The notes beneath the pieces are model-generated. The model did no database searches. It was not told the DNA's origin and saw nothing but the letters and a program-made list of their open reading frames with translations. Shown here one piece after another: positions 16,757 through 25,055 of a stretch of 64,000 bases of DNA; position 1 is the first letter of the stretch, and each line of letters opens with the position of its first letter. The stretch lies in contig NZ_JAHFVK010000001.1 in the NCBI RefSeq assembly GCF_018599195.1, forward strand, positions 806,001 through 870,000, given 5' to 3'. Both the position numbers and the translations under genes were made by a program. The stretch is from Croceibacterium selenioxidans (GTDB lineage: Bacteria; Pseudomonadota; Alphaproteobacteria; Sphingomonadales; Sphingomonadaceae).

Positions 16757-18964
16757 GTGGTCATGCGCAACATGCTTCGGGGTCTCGGCGGCAAGGGAGC
16801 CGGGGGGAACCCTGTGTCCGGTAATGGCGCGGTGCGGACCCTCGATGCCAGCCAACGCCTGGCGATGCTCGACGCCTTCGAAGAGGCCGAGATCGGATGG
16901 TTCTGGGCCACCGACAGCGACAATCGCCTGATCTACTTGTCGGCTTCGGCCCTGCGCAAGTTCGGCGACCAGGGGCAGATCATCGGAAAGCCGCTGGCTT
17001 CGCTGGCGGAAGCCGTCACGGCCGACGGGGAGGAACGATCGGAGCGGCCGCTGTCGTACCTGCTGGGCGCCAGGAGCACTATCAACGCCGTCACCGTCAA
17101 GATCGAGGTGCCGGAGGGACCGCTATTCTGGTCGCTTAGCGGAAAGGCCCAATTCGACGAAGCCGGCCGTTTCCTGGGCTATCGCGGCAGCGCTCGCGAC
17201 GTCTCCAGCTTGCGCGAACAGCAACGCGACGCCTCGCGACTGGCGCAGTTTGATTCCCTTACTGGGCTCGCCAATCGTCACCGCATGATCACTCGGCTGG
17301 CGACGATGCTGACGGCCTTCAAGGCCGCGAAACGAAGCTGCGCCTTGCTCATGATGGACCTCGACCGGTTCAAGCAAGTGAACGACACGCTGGGTCATCC
17401 GGCGGGCGACGAGCTGTTGAAGCAGGTCGCCCAGCGCCTGCAGCGCATCGTTGGGGCGCCGGCGGAAATCGGGCGTCTGGGTGGCGACGAGTTCCAGGTA
17501 ATCATCCCGGACATAGACGACCGCGGCCAGCTTGGCGACATGGCGCAGCGGATCATCCAGATGGTCTCACAGCCCTATTCGCTGGAAGGGCGGCGGGCGA
17601 TTATCGGCACGTCGCTCGGCATCGCAATCGCGCCTTATGACGGCATCGAGCCCGAAGAGTTGATCAAGAGCGCCGACCTTGCTCTCTACGCCGCGAAAGG
17701 GGGCGGGCGGGGGCAGTACCGCTTTTACTCGAACGACCTCAAGGACTCCGCTCATCAGCGGCGCGAGACCGAGGAAGACCTGCGCGATGCTCTCGCACGC
17801 GGTGAGCTGGAGCTGCACTACCAGCCGGTCGTACGCACTTCGGACAATATCGTCACGGGCTTCGAGGCGCTGATGCGCTGGAACCATCCGGAGCGAGGGG
17901 CGATCAGCCCGGGCGAATTCATTCCGATCGCCGAGGAATCCAACCTGATCGTCGTTCTGGGAGAATGGGCGATCCGCCAGGCCTGCGCCGACGCGGCGCA
18001 GTGGCCGGGGGACTTGCGCGTCGCGGTCAATGTCTCGGCGCATCAGTTCACGACCGAAAGCCTGCCGACCACGATCACCAGCGCCCTGGCATCGAGCGGC
18101 CTCAAACCCGAACAGCTCGAGCTGGAGATCACCGAGACCGTCTTTATGGGGGACGTCGAGGCAGTCGAGCAGATGTTCAAGCGGCTCAAAAAGATCGGCG
18201 TGAAGCTATCGCTCGACGACTTTGGGACGGGCTATTCCTCGCTCGGCTATCTGCGCAAGGCGCCCTTCGACAAGATCAAGATCGACCAGAGCTTCGTGCG
18301 CGGGTGCACCGAGAAGGACAACACCAACTTCGCCATCATCACCGCCATCGTCAGCCTGGCGACGGCGCTCAAGATGGAGACCACGGCCGAAGGCGTCGAG
18401 GCGATGGACGAGCTCGGCTTGATCCGCACTCTCTCGGCCACCAACGTGCAAGGCTTCATCTACTCTCGCGCGGTGCCGCAGGCCCAGGTCGTCGAAAAGC
18501 TCGCAACCGGGGATCTGACCTACAAGCCGATGGGGCCAGCCAAGCACCGGGCCGATCGCCGCACGCTGTTCCGCATGGTCGGCATCATCCACGAGGATCA
18601 CCGCTACGACGCCATGCTGCGCAATATCTCCCGCACCGGTGCGATGATCGAGGGCTTGCTCGACGTTCCGGTGGGGACCGACCTCGTCCTCGACCTGGGC
18701 GAAGGGCAGCTGGTGGTGGCGACGGTCAGGCGATCTCAGGATGCGACGCAGGGGCTCGAGTTCGAGACGCCGCTGATCAGCGATGGGGCCGATGGCCTGT
18801 GTACCCGCCATCGCGTCTCGCCTTATGCGCTCGCGGCCGCGGGCATGCCGCTGCGCGCGCTGCCTCCGGGCAGTTACGGGATGCCCGGCATGTCCCTGGC
18901 CGAAGGAAGCCGGCCGCGGTTCATGCAGGTCGACCTGTCGGCGCTATCCTCGCGCGCGGCCTAG
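16757..18964 (+). CDS. Soluble PAS-GGDEF-EAL-PilZ cyclic di-GMP protein
   Basis: A 735-residue paralogue of the preceding gene, without membrane helices. It has PAS (~30-145), GGDEF (242-246), EAL (370-372) and a C-terminal PilZ-like domain from about 598, opening RADRRTLFRM and continuing RNISRTGAMIEG. Both catalytic motifs look intact, and again there is no RxxD site before GGDEF (GAPA instead). The two genes share long identical motifs (DLDRFKQVNDT, APFDKIKIDQSFVRG), which points to a tandem duplication with loss or gain of the membrane part. The start is GTG 16757 or ATG 16763. The last 70 residues are Pro/Gly/Ala-rich and match nothing I know. Confidence 0.88.
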   Translation: MVMRNMLRGLGGKGAGGNPVSGNGAVRTLDASQRLAMLDAFEEAEIGWFWATDSDNRLIYLSASALRKFGDQGQIIGKPLASLAEAVTADGEERSERPLSYLLGARSTINAVTVKIEVPEGPLFWSLSGKAQFDEAGRFLGYRGSARDVSSLREQQRDASRLAQFDSLTGLANRHRMITRLATMLTAFKAAKRSCALLMMDLDRFKQVNDTLGHPAGDELLKQVAQRLQRIVGAPAEIGRLGGDEFQVIIPDIDDRGQLGDMAQRIIQMVSQPYSLEGRRAIIGTSLGIAIAPYDGIEPEELIKSADLALYAAKGGGRGQYRFYSNDLKDSAHQRRETEEDLRDALARGELELHYQPVVRTSDNIVTGFEALMRWNHPERGAISPGEFIPIAEESNLIVVLGEWAIRQACADAAQWPGDLRVAVNVSAHQFTTESLPTTITSALASSGLKPEQLELEITETVFMGDVEAVEQMFKRLKKIGVKLSLDDFGTGYSSLGYLRKAPFDKIKIDQSFVRGCTEKDNTNFAIITAIVSLATALKMETTAEGVEAMDELGLIRTLSATNVQGFIYSRAVPQAQVVEKLATGDLTYKPMGPAKHRADRRTLFRMVGIIHEDHRYDAMLRNISRTGAMIEGLLDVPVGTDLVLDLGEGQLVVATVRRSQDATQGLEFETPLISDGADGLCTRHRVSPYALAAAGMPLRALPPGSYGMPGMSLAEGSRPRFMQVDLSALSSRAA

Positions 18965-19002
18965 CCCTTCCATCCCAACAGGACAGGCTCTAAGGGCGCG
19001 GG

Positions 19003-20823
19003 ATGACTGATCTCGCGCGTATCCGCAATTTTTCCATCATCGCCCATATCGACCACGGGAAGAGCACGCTTGCCGACCGGCTGATCCAGGCCACCGGCGG
19101 CCTCACCGACCGCGAGATGAGCGAGCAAGTCCTTGATAACATGGACATCGAGCGCGAGCGCGGGATCACCATCAAGGCGCAGACGGTGCGCCTGAACTAT
19201 ACAGCCAACGACGGGCTGCTCTACGAGCTCAACCTGATGGACACCCCCGGCCACGTCGACTTCGCCTACGAAGTCTCGCGCAGCCTGGCTGCCTGCGAGG
19301 GTGCGCTCCTCGTCGTCGACGCCGCGCAGGGGGTGGAGGCGCAGACGCTCGCCAACGTCTACCAGTCGATCGAGCACGACCACGAGATCGTCCCCGTCAT
19401 CAACAAGATCGACCTCCCCGCCGCCGAGCCGGAAAAGGTCCGCCACGAGATCGAGGACATCATCGGCCTCGACGCCAGCGAGGCAGTGCTGACCAGCGCC
19501 AAGTCCGGCATCGGCATCCAGGACGTGCTCGAAGCCGTGGTCGCCAAGATCCCGCCGCCCAAGGGCGACCGCACCGCGCCGCTCAAGGCCATGCTGGTCG
19601 ATAGCTGGTACGATCCCTACCTCGGCGTGGTCATCCTCGTCCGGGTGCTCGACGGGGTCATCAAGAAGGGCCTCAACGTCAAGTTCATGCAGGGCGGCAC
19701 CGAGCACCTGATCGACCGCGTCGGCTGCTTCACCCCCAAGCGCATCGAGCTGCCCGAGCTCGGCCCGGGCGAGATCGGCTTCATCACCGCGCAGATCAAG
19801 GAGGTCGAACAGGCCCGCGTCGGCGACACGATCACCACGGTCAAGAACGGCGCCACCCAGGCGCTCCCCGGGTACAAGGAAGTGCAGCCGGTGGTGTTCT
19901 GCGGCATGTTCCCGGTCGACGCCGCCGACTTCGAGAAGCTGCGCGAATCCATTGCCAAGCTGCGCCTCAACGACGCCAGCTTCAGCTTCGAGATGGAGAG
20001 CAGCGCCGCGCTCGGCTTCGGCTTCCGTTGCGGGTTCCTCGGCCTCCTGCACCTGGAGATCATCCAGGAACGCCTCAGCCGCGAATACGACCTCGACCTC
20101 ATCACCACCGCGCCGAGCGTGGTCTACCGCATCAAGCTGCGCGCCAGCCGCACTGACCCTGCGGGCGAGATCCTGCTGCACAACCCGGCCGACTACCCGG
20201 ACCCGAGCCGGATCGAGACCATCGAGGAGCCGTGGATCAAGGCGACGATCTATACCCCCGACGAGTACCTCGGCTCGATCCTCAAGCTGTGCCAGGACCG
20301 CCGCGGCATCCAGACCGACCTCACGTATGTCGGCGGCCGCGCCCAGGTGCAGTACGAACTGCCGCTCAACGAAGTGGTGTTCGACTTCTACGACCGCCTC
20401 AAGTCGATCACCCGCGGCTACGCCAGCTTCGACTACGAGCAGATCGGCCTGCGCGAAGGCGATCTCGTGAAGATGAACATCCTCGTCAACAACGAGCCGG
20501 TCGACGCCCTGAGCATGATCGTCCACCGCGGCGTAGCCGAGGCCCGCGGCCGGCACATGTGCGAGCGCCTCAAGGACCTGATCCCGCGTCACTTGTTCAA
20601 GATCCCGATCCAGGCCGCGATCGGCGGCAAGGTCATCGCTCGCGAGACCATCGCCGCCCTGCGCAAGGACGTCACCGCCAAGTGCTACGGCGGCGACATC
20701 AGCCGCAAGAAGAAGCTGCTCGACAAGCAGAAGAAGGGCAAGGCCCGGATGCGCGAGTACGGCAACGTGAGCATTCCGCAGGAGGCGTTTATTGCTGCGC
20801 TGCGGATGGGGGATGAGGGGTAG
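19003..20823 (+). CDS. lepA: Elongation factor 4 (ribosome back-translocase)
   Basis: A 606-residue translational GTPase. The G1 motif is AHIDHGKST, with DTPGHVDF (G3) and NKIDLP (G4) following, then the beta-barrel, EF-G-like domains and the LepA-specific C-terminal domain ([37 protein letters not shown]). LepA acts on stalled or mis-translocated ribosomes. The C-terminus ends [18 protein letters not shown] similar segment recurs about 0.8 kb downstream, beyond the ccdAB genes. Codon bias in the second half is unusually strong (almost every third base G or C), which produces long antisense open frames that are not genes. Confidence 0.98.
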   Translation: MTDLARIRNFSIIAHIDHGKSTLADRLIQATGGLTDREMSEQVLDNMDIERERGITIKAQTVRLNYTANDGLLYELNLMDTPGHVDFAYEVSRSLAACEGALLVVDAAQGVEAQTLANVYQSIEHDHEIVPVINKIDLPAAEPEKVRHEIEDIIGLDASEAVLTSAKSGIGIQDVLEAVVAKIPPPKGDRTAPLKAMLVDSWYDPYLGVVILVRVLDGVIKKGLNVKFMQGGTEHLIDRVGCFTPKRIELPELGPGEIGFITAQIKEVEQARVGDTITTVKNGATQALPGYKEVQPVVFCGMFPVDAADFEKLRESIAKLRLNDASFSFEMESSAALGFGFRCGFLGLLHLEIIQERLSREYDLDLITTAPSVVYRIKLRASRTDPAGEILLHNPADYPDPSRIETIEEPWIKATIYTPDEYLGSILKLCQDRRGIQTDLTYVGGRAQVQYELPLNEVVFDFYDRLKSITRGYASFDYEQIGLREGDLVKMNILVNNEPVDALSMIVHRGVAEARGRHMCERLKDLIPRHLFKIPIQAAIGGKVIARETIAALRKDVTAKCYGGDISRKKKLLDKQKKGKARMREYGNVSIPQEAFIAALRMGDEG

Positions 20824-20829
20824 GGCCCC

Positions 20830-21129
20830 TCAGACCCCGCTGATCAGCACGTTGAGTGCGCCGACGATCTCGATGTGATGCTCGGCCAGCGATCCGACCG
20901 TTTCCCCGAGTTCACGCCGATGAACGGCGGAGGCGGCCTGTGTCAGCATGACGTAGTCTTCGCCCCCGATTGAAAACACCGGATTGAGCTTCCGAGCGGG
21001 CTGGGGCGCGTCCTTGAGCGGGATCAAGGGGACGACGAAGCGGCTATCGATGGGGTCCAGCAGGTCCGACTGACAATCGAGCACAAGCGTCTTTCCCGCG
21101 GTCAGCCGGTGCACCTGGAATTGGGCCAT
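20830..21129 (-). CDS. ccdB: CcdB-family toxin
   Basis: A 99-residue protein with the full CcdB pattern: MAQFQVHRL, LDCQSDLLD, the RFVVPLIPL strand, NPVFSIGGEDYVMLTQ, and a C-terminal helix. F-plasmid CcdB (101 residues) poisons DNA gyrase. In that protein the last three residues (Trp-Gly-Ile) are essential; here the end is ISGV, so the tryptophan is replaced by serine. The gene lies downstream of ccdA on the same strand but is separated from it by a repeat element, instead of overlapping it. It converges on lepA with six bases between the stops. Confidence 0.88.
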   Translation of the reverse strand: MAQFQVHRLTAGKTLVLDCQSDLLDPIDSRFVVPLIPLKDAPQPARKLNPVFSIGGEDYVMLTQAASAVHRRELGETVGSLAEHHIEIVGALNVLISGV

Positions 21130-21140
21130 GGTCAGTATCC

Positions 21141-21247
21141 ATCCCCCTCCCGCCTGCGGGAGGGGCTAGGGGTGGGCGCGTGAGTTGCAACGCTCCGCTT
21201 GACGTGTCTGACCCACCCCCGGCCCCTCCCGCAGGCGGGAGGGGGAT
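21141..21247. repeat. Inverted-repeat element between ccdA and ccdB
   Basis: The left arm at 21141-21176 and right arm at 21212-21247 are 36-base inverted copies with two mismatches. Each arm contains its own palindrome (CTCCCGCCTGCGGGAG), so the RNA or single strand could form two hairpins or one long one. The spacer is 35 bases. The left arm shares GCGGGAGGGGCTAGGGGTGG with the element upstream of rsmB at 59936. It starts 12 bases upstream of the ccdB start codon. Confidence 0.8.
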
Positions 21248-21276
21248 ATGGTCGTGCTGGAGAGGCCTAAGCGAGG

Positions 21277-21537
21277 TCAGAACAGCCGCTGTTTTTCGAG
21301 CGGCAAGCCGTGCGCTTCGACGTAGGCGTTATAGGAATCCAGCGCCTCGCGATTAGCCTCGGTCCACTGCGATGCCCGCACTTCGGCGATGGTTTCCACC
21401 AAGCCGCGTTCGCACGCTTGCGAGATATTGATTCCCAGTTCGCGGGCAGCTTCCAAATGCTCGCGGCCGAGCGAGACATTGGTTGGGCGTCGGCTGGACG
21501 GGGTGGTTTTGGCAAGCGCCGCTTGAGGCATGTGCAT
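21277..21537 (-). CDS. ccdA: CcdA-family antitoxin
   Basis: An 86-residue antitoxin. The N-terminal half is a ribbon-helix-helix DNA-binding domain (TNVSLGREHLEAARELGINISQ, residues ~19-40), and the C-terminal half is the toxin-binding tail with the family's conserved WTEANREALDSYNAYVEAHGLPL. CcdA neutralises CcdB and represses the operon. An alternative ATG (MPQ...) lies two codons downstream. It is upstream of ccdB, in the usual antitoxin-first order. The 147-base gap to ccdB is filled by a palindromic repeat. Confidence 0.85.
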   Translation of the reverse strand: MHMPQAALAKTTPSSRRPTNVSLGREHLEAARELGINISQACERGLVETIAEVRASQWTEANREALDSYNAYVEAHGLPLEKQRLF

Positions 21538-21610
21538 AAGACATGCGCAAATGTTAGTGCATGCAATCCCCGAGATGGAGCAATTGATGTTATGCCTTGC
21601 TCCGAAAATT

Positions 21611-21655
21611 CGCAGGCGGCACTTACCGCCGCGCTGCGGATGGGGGGCAAGGCAG
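21611..21655 (+). pseudogene. Possible remnant of a lepA 3' end
   Basis: Read rightward, this segment translates SQAALTAALRMGGKAG, against [15 protein letters not shown] at the end of LepA. The DNA shares GCGCTGCGGATGGGGG exactly, and most other differences fall at third codon positions. It has no stop where LepA stops, and nothing LepA-like precedes it. It may be the displaced end of lepA left when the ccdAB segment was inserted. The match is short, so chance or convergence is possible. Confidence 0.35.
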
Positions 21656-21736
21656 GGGCTAGAGGCGCCGCTTATCGCAGGTCAAAGCGCCTCGACATCT
21701 CGCTGCGATACCCGGCGGATTCGGGAGCCTCGCCAA

Positions 21737-22615
21737 CTAGTTGGAGAGCGCTCCTTCAAGCACCGTTCCCAACGCTTCCATCAACGCGGCGCGGTTCGCT
21801 TGAGCCAGGGCGATCTGCTGCCTGCGGCTTTCCAATCGAGTGTTGGCTTCCGTCACGGAAAGCACCACTGAGGTGGGCAATGTTACGGTACCGGGGCCTG
21901 AAGGAAGCGGCAACACAGGTGACGCTCGTGCGGAGCCGGATACCGGGAAATCCTTCCCCGGAGCAAGTCCTTCGAAATCCATCGCGTAGGCTGGCAGCGT
22001 CACCAGCTCATTCGAGCCGTCTTGCGTCGCAACATACTGGATGGTTATCGACACTGTAGCGTTAAGTTTGTCGCCGTCTTTGGTCAGAACGCTGCTGGAG
22101 CCAAGCCAACCGGTGACCGGTTCAATCGTAAATGCTGTAGTACCGATTAACCTAAGCGCGACGACATACGCAGAACCATCGCTGGGTTCCTCACCACTTC
22201 GCCGGATTAGAATGCATGTCATCCTTGAGCTAGTCGGTCCCGAAAAGGTCTCTTTCGTTATAACGCCAGACCAGGTGTTGGACATCGTGGCCAATTCCCG
22301 CTCCTCACGCCGCGACAATTCAGTCTCGATCGAGCGAGTAAGCAGATTGAAAGCGAACAATATAATTGGGGCGATGGCTGCCGGGAGAAATTCTGGAATA
22401 TTGCTTTGAGCGTTGTCGCCGGACTCACATCCTTGCGCGACTGCCTTCGCCCGAAGGGTCTTCAAAGCATCGTTGTTGAATTCGTCAGGCTTAACGTCAT
22501 GTAGCCAGTTAGCCCTCGTTTCGCCTTTGGCCCGTGCGGCCGCAGGGAGTGTTGCAAGCATTGAGGCGCTTACAACGAGTGCCAAGACCCTGTGAGTTAC
22601 TTTCGCGTTGCGCAT
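21737..22615 (-). CDS. Exported or membrane-anchored protein of unknown function
   Basis: A 292-residue protein with a signal peptide (RVLALVVSASMLATLPAAARA, cleavage near residue 29). A second hydrophobic stretch (FLPAAIAPIILFAFNLLTRSIE, about residues 75-95) is followed by a charged helix. The middle and end look beta-rich with few conserved-looking residues, and the C-terminus is helical (ESRRQQIALAQANRAALMEAL). I do not recognise the family. Base composition is visibly less GC-rich, and codon use less biased, than in neighbouring genes. With the adjoining toxin-antitoxin pair, this suggests recently acquired DNA. Confidence 0.6.
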   Translation of the reverse strand: MRNAKVTHRVLALVVSASMLATLPAAARAKGETRANWLHDVKPDEFNNDALKTLRAKAVAQGCESGDNAQSNIPEFLPAAIAPIILFAFNLLTRSIETELSRREERELATMSNTWSGVITKETFSGPTSSRMTCILIRRSGEEPSDGSAYVVALRLIGTTAFTIEPVTGWLGSSSVLTKDGDKLNATVSITIQYVATQDGSNELVTLPAYAMDFEGLAPGKDFPVSGSARASPVLPLPSGPGTVTLPTSVVLSVTEANTRLESRRQQIALAQANRAALMEALGTVLEGALSN

Positions 22616-22895
22616 GCCCCGCCCACTGCGAAATGCTGGAGCGGTATTTTAATATAGTCGCGCAGTTTTGCCTTGTATAAACGCGACAATCAATAAGCGG
22701 TGTAAACACATTTATGTATAGTCACGCGAACATCGAGATTGTCCAAAAAATCAGGTGGTGTGGCCGAAGCATGCGGTCATTGGAACTCCCAATCCGTCCA
22801 GCCTGACTCGAATGAAAAATCCTTAATCGTATCCTAGGTTCGATGCGAGCGGGCTATCTCTTCACTATGTCCAAGTCTTCGCGAATCTTGATCTT
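22616..22895. other. AT-richer intergenic region
   Basis: About 280 bases with clearly lower GC than the rest of the window and no open frame that looks coding. It should hold the promoter of the leftward exported-protein gene (a TATATT-like box lies near 22650 on the - strand). Two similar short stretches, TATAGTCGCGCA (about 22653) and TATAGTCACGCGAA (about 22717), occur 64 bases apart. I have no assignment for them. Confidence 0.4.
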
Positions 22896-23120
22896 TCAAT
22901 GAGTTCCAGGAACACTATACCAATCCTCAGGGCGCCAGCCAGCGGCCCGGTCGGCGCGGACCTGGGCGCTGGCGGCTAGTTCATGCTCGAAGGCGGCTGG
23001 GGTGCGACGCGCGAGGACTTGGGCCTTGATCGCCTTGACCTTGCGCTTGATGCTGGCGGGGGCGTGAGGACAGAGAATGCCGCGACTTCCTATTCCGTGC
23101 GCCCTTTCGGCCTGCGCCCC
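22896..23120 (-). pseudogene. In-frame coding-like continuation after the stop of the HTH protein gene
   Basis: The frame of the upstream gene continues past its TGA (23121-23123) for 74 more sense codons to a second TGA. The translation is protein-like, especially SIKRKVKAIKAQVLARR and ADRAAGWRPEDWYS, with the local third-position GC bias. There is no plausible start codon with a ribosome-binding site. It could be the fragment of another gene's C-terminus, or the original C-terminus of the upstream gene cut off by a nonsense mutation. Confidence 0.4.
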
Positions 23121-23909
23121 TCACCACCCCTCATCCTTCAACGACCGCACCCTCGGCCCCACCTCAGGCTCTTCCACCGCACTCTCATCCCCCGACGCCG
23201 CCGGCAGCAGCGCCACCGCGCCACCGCCAATCACCCCCTCATCCTCATCCCAATCCTCATCCTCCGCCATCCAGTTGATGCCGTCTTCCTTCTCGATCCG
23301 CGCGGCTTCGTCGTAGGCGGCGCGGGCGCGGGGGCTCATGTTGGCTCGGCGGTTCTGGCGCATGGTGTCGATGAAGCGGTCGATGCTCTTGAGGGTCTCC
23401 TGCTCTTCCTCCTGGTCGAGCAGGAAGCGTTCGTGCTCCCATTCCGCGCGCCATTCCTTCTTCAGGCGATTGAGCGTGGTCTTGTCGGCGGCGTTGAGGG
23501 CGCGGGCGCGGCCGCCGGTGAAGCGGGCCGGGGCGCGGTTGCGGAGCATGAACATCAGCAGGCCGTCGTTGTACTTGGTGCGGGTGCCGACGAGCTTGCC
23601 GTAGGAATAGACCGGCTCCTCCGTCCCGTTGATCGCGCGGTCCATGGCGACGTCCTCGATCTTCTGCATGCCGATATCGAGCGCGGCCTGCCAGGCCTGG
23701 CGGAACTCCTCCGCCTCGGGGTGGCGGCGGAGGAGGTAGGCCCCCTCCGGCGCGCGATTGACGCGGCGGGCGGCGGACGTGACGCTGCCGGTCTCGGCCA
23801 AGGCCTCGACGAAGGCACGCTGGACTTCGGGGCTCCAGCCATTGTGGCGCGTTTTCAGGCGCGGAACCGGGGTGAAGGTGGGGAGGGTGGTCTTGGGCTT
23901 GTCCTGCAT
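23121..23909 (-). CDS. Helix-turn-helix-like protein of unknown function, sphingomonad-type
   Basis: A 262-residue protein. The N-terminal region (GWSPEVQRAFVEALAETGSVTSAARRVNRAPEGAYLLRRHP, residues ~22-62) resembles a helix-turn-helix, of the kind seen in phage terminase small subunits and in a recurrent sphingomonad family. The middle (MLRNRAPARF, residues ~126-135) is also family-typical. The C-terminal third is highly charged with an acidic block (EDEDWDEDEG). The start is set at MQDKPK (23909), because the 40 codons upstream look non-coding. Its role is unknown; a DNA-binding function is an inference. Confidence 0.6.
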   Translation of the reverse strand: MQDKPKTTLPTFTPVPRLKTRHNGWSPEVQRAFVEALAETGSVTSAARRVNRAPEGAYLLRRHPEAEEFRQAWQAALDIGMQKIEDVAMDRAINGTEEPVYSYGKLVGTRTKYNDGLLMFMLRNRAPARFTGGRARALNAADKTTLNRLKKEWRAEWEHERFLLDQEEEQETLKSIDRFIDTMRQNRRANMSPRARAAYDEAARIEKEDGINWMAEDEDWDEDEGVIGGGAVALLPAASGDESAVEEPEVGPRVRSLKDEGW

Positions 23910-24056
23910 GAGTCGGCGTCCTCTGCGGCTTTGTTTGCGTCTGGGGGGCGAGTCGCGTGACCCTGGAACAAAAGGAGACCTGTAGGAAAGTTGTTTCTCA
24001 ACGGCTTGGCTCAAATCCTTAACCTTCACGCAGTTTTACCGCGACGATGACAGCGG

Positions 24057-25052
24057 ATGGGAGTATGCTGCAGCGCGGTCGTAACAGGGGACGTGGTGGA
24101 ACGAATTCCTGCCATCAGGCGGGCCATCCTGGCGGACAATCCGTTTTGGAAGGCGCTGCTGGGGAGCGCGGTCGCGGTGGCCGCGCCTACGGGCTTGCGC
24201 TGGGTGATCGACCAGGGCGAGGCGGGGATTCCCTTCGTCACCTATTATCCGTTCGTGGTGGCGACAGCGCTCCTGCTCGGGTGGCGTTGGGGGGCTCTGG
24301 TGGCGCTGGTCTCGACGGTGATCGCCAACCGGGTGTTCCGGGTCGAGCCGCTGCTGGATTCGCTGGATGCGAGCAACTGGGTACTCGGAGTGATGTTCGC
24401 GCTCTCGTGCGCGGCGCTGGTTTGGCTGGGCGACGCGGCGCGGCGTCTGGTGCGCGAGCAGGAAGAAGCCGAAGCGCGCGAGCGGCATTTGAACCAGGAG
24501 CTGATGCACCGGGTCAAGAACATGATGGCGACGGTCAACGCGCTTGTGATGCTGACCTCGCGGCATAGCGACCCGGAGAACTTTACCGCGGCGCTCGCGG
24601 GGCGGATGCGGGCGCTCGACCGGGCGACGGGGATGCTCGGCGTCGATGCGGACCGGCAGTGCGATCTGGGCAAGCTGGTCGAAGGCGCGATCGAGCCGTT
24701 CAAGGGGGAGGGCAACTTCGTGGCCTCAGGCCCGCCGTGCCGCTTGCCCCGCCAGTCGTGCGTGCCGCTGTCGCTGGCATTGCACGAGCTGTGCACCAAT
24801 GCCGCGCGGCATGGGGCGCTGTCGGCCCCCGGGGGGAAGGTGGAACTGCTGTGGACCTTGCGCGAGGTCGAAGGCGAAGGGGTGCTGACGCTCTATTGGC
24901 GCGAGCAGGACGGACCGCCAGTGGCTGGCGAGCGGCGCACGGGCATGGGCACGCAGCTCCTCCGCGTCCAGGCTGGGATCGACGAGTGCGACCTCGAGTT
25001 CGCGCCCGAAGGCGTGAAATGCCGGATAGCGATCGAGGGGGTCGAGCTTTAG
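24057..25052 (+). CDS. HWE/HisKA_2-type membrane sensor histidine kinase
   Basis: A kinase of up to 331 residues. The N-terminal part has DUF4118-like membrane segments (PFVVATALLLGWRWGALVALVSTVI and VLGVMFALSCAALVWLG). The dimerisation/phosphoacceptor region is HRVKNMMATVNALVMLTSR (about residues 151-169), the hallmark of the HWE/HisKA_2 group. The ATPase domain has LALHELCTNAARHGALS and a late GMGTQLLRVQAG glycine motif. Such kinases often feed the alphaproteobacterial general stress response or light sensing. No response regulator is adjacent. The start is uncertain: ATG 24057 has a weak site, and GTG 24096 (after CAGGGGAC) is a good alternative. Confidence 0.8.
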   Translation: MGVCCSAVVTGDVVERIPAIRRAILADNPFWKALLGSAVAVAAPTGLRWVIDQGEAGIPFVTYYPFVVATALLLGWRWGALVALVSTVIANRVFRVEPLLDSLDASNWVLGVMFALSCAALVWLGDAARRLVREQEEAEARERHLNQELMHRVKNMMATVNALVMLTSRHSDPENFTAALAGRMRALDRATGMLGVDADRQCDLGKLVEGAIEPFKGEGNFVASGPPCRLPRQSCVPLSLALHELCTNAARHGALSAPGGKVELLWTLREVEGEGVLTLYWREQDGPPVAGERRTGMGTQLLRVQAGIDECDLEFAPEGVKCRIAIEGVEL

Positions 25053-25055
25053 GAC

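Noticed and set aside
18961-20592. Long leftward open frame (543 codons) opposite lepA
   Set aside because: Produced by strong G/C bias at third codon positions of lepA. The translation is a low-complexity mix of Asp, Val, Leu, Glu and Ala with no family signature.
21310-22059. Rightward open frame across ccdA and the exported-protein gene
   Set aside because: Antisense to two better-supported genes. Only its short lepA-like segment is kept as a separate observation.
23121-23909. Prophage or terminase small subunit
   Set aside because: The helix-turn-helix pattern is suggestive, but no large terminase, portal, capsid or integrase gene is nearby, so a prophage call is not supported.
23966-24010. 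General stress (EcfG-type, GGAAC...GTT) promoter before the HWE kinase
   Set aside because: GGAAC is followed by GTT only at 19-20 bases, longer than the 16-17 expected.
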